DNA from: an uncultured Clostridia bacterium
GTDB lineage: Bacteria > Bacillota > Clostridia > Christensenellales > UBA1242
DNA length: 8,491 nt
Assembly (NCBI GenBank): GCA_947089305.1
Contig: CAMUJQ010000044.1
Coordinates: 1-8,491 of the forward strand
Direction of reading: 5' to 3'
Shown here: piece by piece, positions 6,749 to 8,491 of the stretch
Layout: every line of letters starts with the position of its first letter
Numbering within the stretch: position 1 is the stretch's first letter
The notes under the pieces: generated by a model
Told to the model about the DNA's origin: nothing
Seen by the model: only the letters and a program-made list of their open reading frames with translations
Database searches by the model: none
Program-made: the position numbers and the translations under genes

Positions 6749-7662
6749 AAATATATAACTTCTCGTTCTAAATCAATTCCATATTTTTTTTGTACAGCTA
6801 AATGAGCTTTATTGATAAGTTTTTTAATATGTTTACTTTTTGCCTCTCCTAAATTGATTATGAAGTTTGCGTGTTGTTCGCTGATTTTAGCATTTTTATA
6901 TTGTAGCCCTTTTAAACCGCATTCGTCAATTAACTTGCCTGCACTTTCACAATCCTTTCCAGCTTTTTTAAACACAGAACCACAACTTTTACCAACAGCA
7001 TGATGTTTACGTAACTCTAGGGCATGTTTACAATTTTCTATTACTTGAGTGGCTTCTAATTTTTCCACTTTAAAATTAACTGAAATTATAACTGCTTTTA
7101 TTGTTTGAAATATTGATTTTCTATAATTAAAGTTGCATTCCTCTGCTTTAAAAGTTCTATATTTCCACTCGCTATTTTCAAATACTAGCGCATTTACACT
7201 TTCTACAACATTTTTTGTTTCACCTAAATAAGCTGCTGCATTCATGTAAACAATTCCACCTACACTTGCGGGAATGCCACAAAGAAATTCTAATCCACTG
7301 TAACCATTAACTTTTGAATAATTTAAAAGCTTAGCAACAGTTGTTCCCGCATAAGCCTTAATGATAAATGTTTTACTATCTAACTTTTTTGTTTCAAAGC
7401 CTTCAAATTCGCCATTAAGTTTTATTACAGGAATTTTAAAGGCTTTATCACTCGGCAACAGCTTACTTCCGTTACCTAAAATGAAATATTTACTATTTTC
7501 AAGAAAGTTTAACAACTTTAATAACTCGTTAATATTAAAAGGGAAAATAATAATTTTAATTTTTCCGCCAACACCATAAGTACAATATTTTTTAAAAGAC
7601 TCGTTTTCTAAATAATCAATATTATTCTCTTGTAAAAATTTTTTTAATTGTTTTATTTGCAT
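6739..7662 (-). CDS. murB: UDP-N-acetylenolpyruvoylglucosamine reductase (MurB)
   Basis: MurB is the cytoplasmic FAD enzyme that uses NADPH to reduce UDP-GlcNAc-enolpyruvate to UDP-MurNAc, the second step of peptidoglycan synthesis. The protein is complete at 307 residues, the usual length for the short Gram-positive type. Visible motifs are 'TYGVGGK' (28-34), the FAD-binding 'LGNGSKLL' (62-69), 'GIPASVGGIVYMNAAAY' (129-145), 'NYRKS' with R181, 'CGSVFKK' with the catalytic Ser229, and a C-terminal 'LEREV' whose E301 is the conserved acid. Position 67 is Lys where most family members have Asn (GxGSN), a small oddity. The ATG is preceded by AAGGAG at 7675-7670 with a seven-base spacer; part of this site is in a hairpin with the end of uvrC. 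A MurB means the cell makes peptidoglycan, which argues against a wall-less mollicute. Confidence 0.96.
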   Translation of the reverse strand: MQIKQLKKFLQENNIDYLENESFKKYCTYGVGGKIKIIIFPFNINELLKLLNFLENSKYFILGNGSKLLPSDKAFKIPVIKLNGEFEGFETKKLDSKTFIIKAYAGTTVAKLLNYSKVNGYSGLEFLCGIPASVGGIVYMNAAAYLGETKNVVESVNALVFENSEWKYRTFKAEECNFNYRKSIFQTIKAVIISVNFKVEKLEATQVIENCKHALELRKHHAVGKSCGSVFKKAGKDCESAGKLIDECGLKGLQYKNAKISEQHANFIINLGEAKSKHIKKLINKAHLAVQKKYGIDLEREVIYLEE

Positions 7663-7672
7663 ATTAGTTCTC

Positions 7673-7719
7673 CTTAATAAATATGTTTACTATATTTATG
7701 CTAAACACTATTTATTAAG
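7673..7719 (-). promoter_or_regulatory. Hairpin covering the uvrC stop and part of the murB ribosome binding site
   Basis: Arms 7719-7702 and 7689-7673 (minus strand) pair over 17 bp with one bulged base (G7708) and a 12-base loop (7701-7690). The left arm holds the uvrC stop TAG (7710-7708); the right arm ends with the AAG of the murB AAGGAG site (7675-7670). The stem is AT-rich with few G-C pairs, and no U-run follows, so it is not a normal terminator. A ribosome finishing uvrC would open it and expose the murB site, so coupling or a regulatory operator are both possible. Function is inferred. Confidence 0.6.
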
Positions 7720-8491
7720 TTCTTGTAAAATTGTTTGAGCAAGCTTTTCACTAACACCTGAAACTTTAGACAATTCTTCAATACTAGCGTTTTTAATTTT
7801 GTTTACAGTTTTAAATTTAGCTAATAAAGCTTTTTTGATTGTGTTGCCAACACCTTTAATATTATCAAGCGCGCTTTCTCTCATTGCCTTTGCTCTAAGT
7901 TCCCTATGAAAAGTTATTGCAAATCTATGGGCTTCATTTCTTATTGCAACAAGCATTCTAAGCGCCAAACTTGTATGAGACAAAATAATGCTTTCACTTT
8001 CATAAGGCAAAAATACTTCTTCAATTCGTTTCGCAAGTGAAATAATTTCAATTTTTCCCATGTATCCGCGCTTTTCTAAAATTGATACACAACTAGATAA
8101 TTGTCCTTTTCCTCCATCAATAATTAACACATTAGGCACTTTACTAAAACTAGCATCTGTGCCTTTTTCTAGTTCTGTTAATCGCCTATCAATAACTTCT
8201 TTTAAACTATCAAAATCAGAAATACCTTTAACTGTTTTAATTTTAAATTTACGATAATCACTTTTCTTAGGTTCTCCGCCTTCAAATACAACCATGCTTG
8301 CAACACTATTCGTTCCTTGCGTGTTAGAAATATCATAGCACTCACACCTAAATGGCAAATTTTTTAAACCTAAATTTTGTTTAAGTGCAATCATTGCTCC
8401 CTCAGTTTTAGCAAGTTTCAAACGCATTTCATCAATATTTCTTTCTAAGAATAAATCTGCATTAGCCTTTGCTTCTTTAAACATTTTCTTT
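7708..8491 (-). CDS. uvrC: Excinuclease ABC subunit C (UvrC), 3' part
   Basis: UvrC makes the two incisions around bulky DNA lesions in the UvrABC excision repair pathway. Only the C-terminal 260 or so residues are here; the reading frame stays open to the window edge, and the Met at 8484 is internal because UvrC proteins are about 600 residues long. The visible part holds the RNase H-like endonuclease domain that makes the 5' cut: 'CYDIS' (Asp codon 8332-8334), 'IIDGGKGQL' (Asp codon 8116-8118) and 'AHRFAITFHRE' (His codon 7906-7908). It ends with the tandem helix-hairpin-helix DNA-binding domain ('IKGVGNTIKKALL' and 'VSGVSEKLAQTIL'). The N-terminal GIY-YIG nuclease and UvrB-binding domains would lie beyond 8491. 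The stop is TAG, the only non-TAA stop in the window. It is probably the first visible gene of the operon that includes murB. Confidence 0.95.
   Translation of the reverse strand, partial: KKMFKEAKANADLFLERNIDEMRLKLAKTEGAMIALKQNLGLKNLPFRCECYDISNTQGTNSVASMVVFEGGEPKKSDYRKFKIKTVKGISDFDSLKEVIDRRLTELEKGTDASFSKVPNVLIIDGGKGQLSSCVSILEKRGYMGKIEIISLAKRIEEVFLPYESESIILSHTSLALRMLVAIRNEAHRFAITFHRELRAKAMRESALDNIKGVGNTIKKALLAKFKTVNKIKNASIEELSKVSGVSEKLAQTILQELNK

Noticed and set aside
7690..7730. A promoter for murB in the uvrC-murB gap (TTTACA and TATAGT-like words)
   Set aside because: The two words are not at a workable spacing, and the AT-rich stem-loop explains the sequence better.
86..8491. Recoded TGA (tryptophan) as in mollicutes
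   Set aside because: Tryptophans in the conserved DnaE positions are TGG, the genes end properly with TAA or TAG, and no gene needs read-through of TGA. A MurB gene also argues against a wall-less mollicute.
1644..8491. A hidden defence or mobile cassette
   Set aside because: All minus-strand genes are conserved housekeeping families with joints of 1-45 bp; no direct repeats, transposase, integrase or tRNA target was seen.

Overview
The window comes from a low-GC bacterium (roughly 30% G+C by eye) that uses the standard code: tryptophan is TGG, five visible stops are TAA and one is TAG. The gene set and order (uvrC, murB, a PHP-domain gene, whiA, dnaE, all on the minus strand) are those of a conserved housekeeping cluster of Bacillota. 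The DnaE type, with a C-terminal domain after the OB fold, together with the PHP phosphatase next to murB, points to a Clostridia-like, probably uncultured lineage. This placement is inference.

Layout. Positions 1-43 are an almost pure C run, very unlike the AT-rich remainder, and may be a contig-end artefact. From 86 to 1615 (+) lies a 509-residue surface protein: an N-terminal membrane segment or signal, an unassigned beta-rich region, and two blocks of BspA-type leucine-rich repeats. It converges on dnaE, and a perfect 34-bp palindrome (1613-1646) between them contains both stop codons and serves as a bidirectional terminator. From 1644 to 8491 everything is on the minus strand: uvrC (3' part only), murB, PHP phosphatase, whiA, dnaE, in transcription order. 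The joints are very tight: 45, 1, 2 and 7 bp.

How the genes work together. UvrC (nucleotide excision repair), MurB (peptidoglycan precursor synthesis), a PHP-type phosphoesterase, WhiA (DNA-binding protein linked to division) and DnaE (polymerase III alpha) form one likely operon. murB, PHP and whiA each have a good Shine-Dalgarno site overlapping or touching the stop of the gene before, and PHP and whiA start with TTG. dnaE differs: it has no Shine-Dalgarno site, but an extended -10 promoter with a 17-bp spacer sits inside the end of whiA, placed so that transcription would begin at the A of the dnaE ATG. dnaE may therefore be made from a leaderless mRNA.

Other points of interest are a 17-bp hairpin over the uvrC stop and the murB Shine-Dalgarno site, a WhiA that lacks most of its N-terminal domain, and the absence of rapZ and yvcK, which usually lie between PHP and whiA. 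I see no CRISPR array, mobile element, RNA gene or defence-like cassette, and no gene-free stretch over 300 bases. The most unusual material is regulatory and architectural, not a new multi-gene system.
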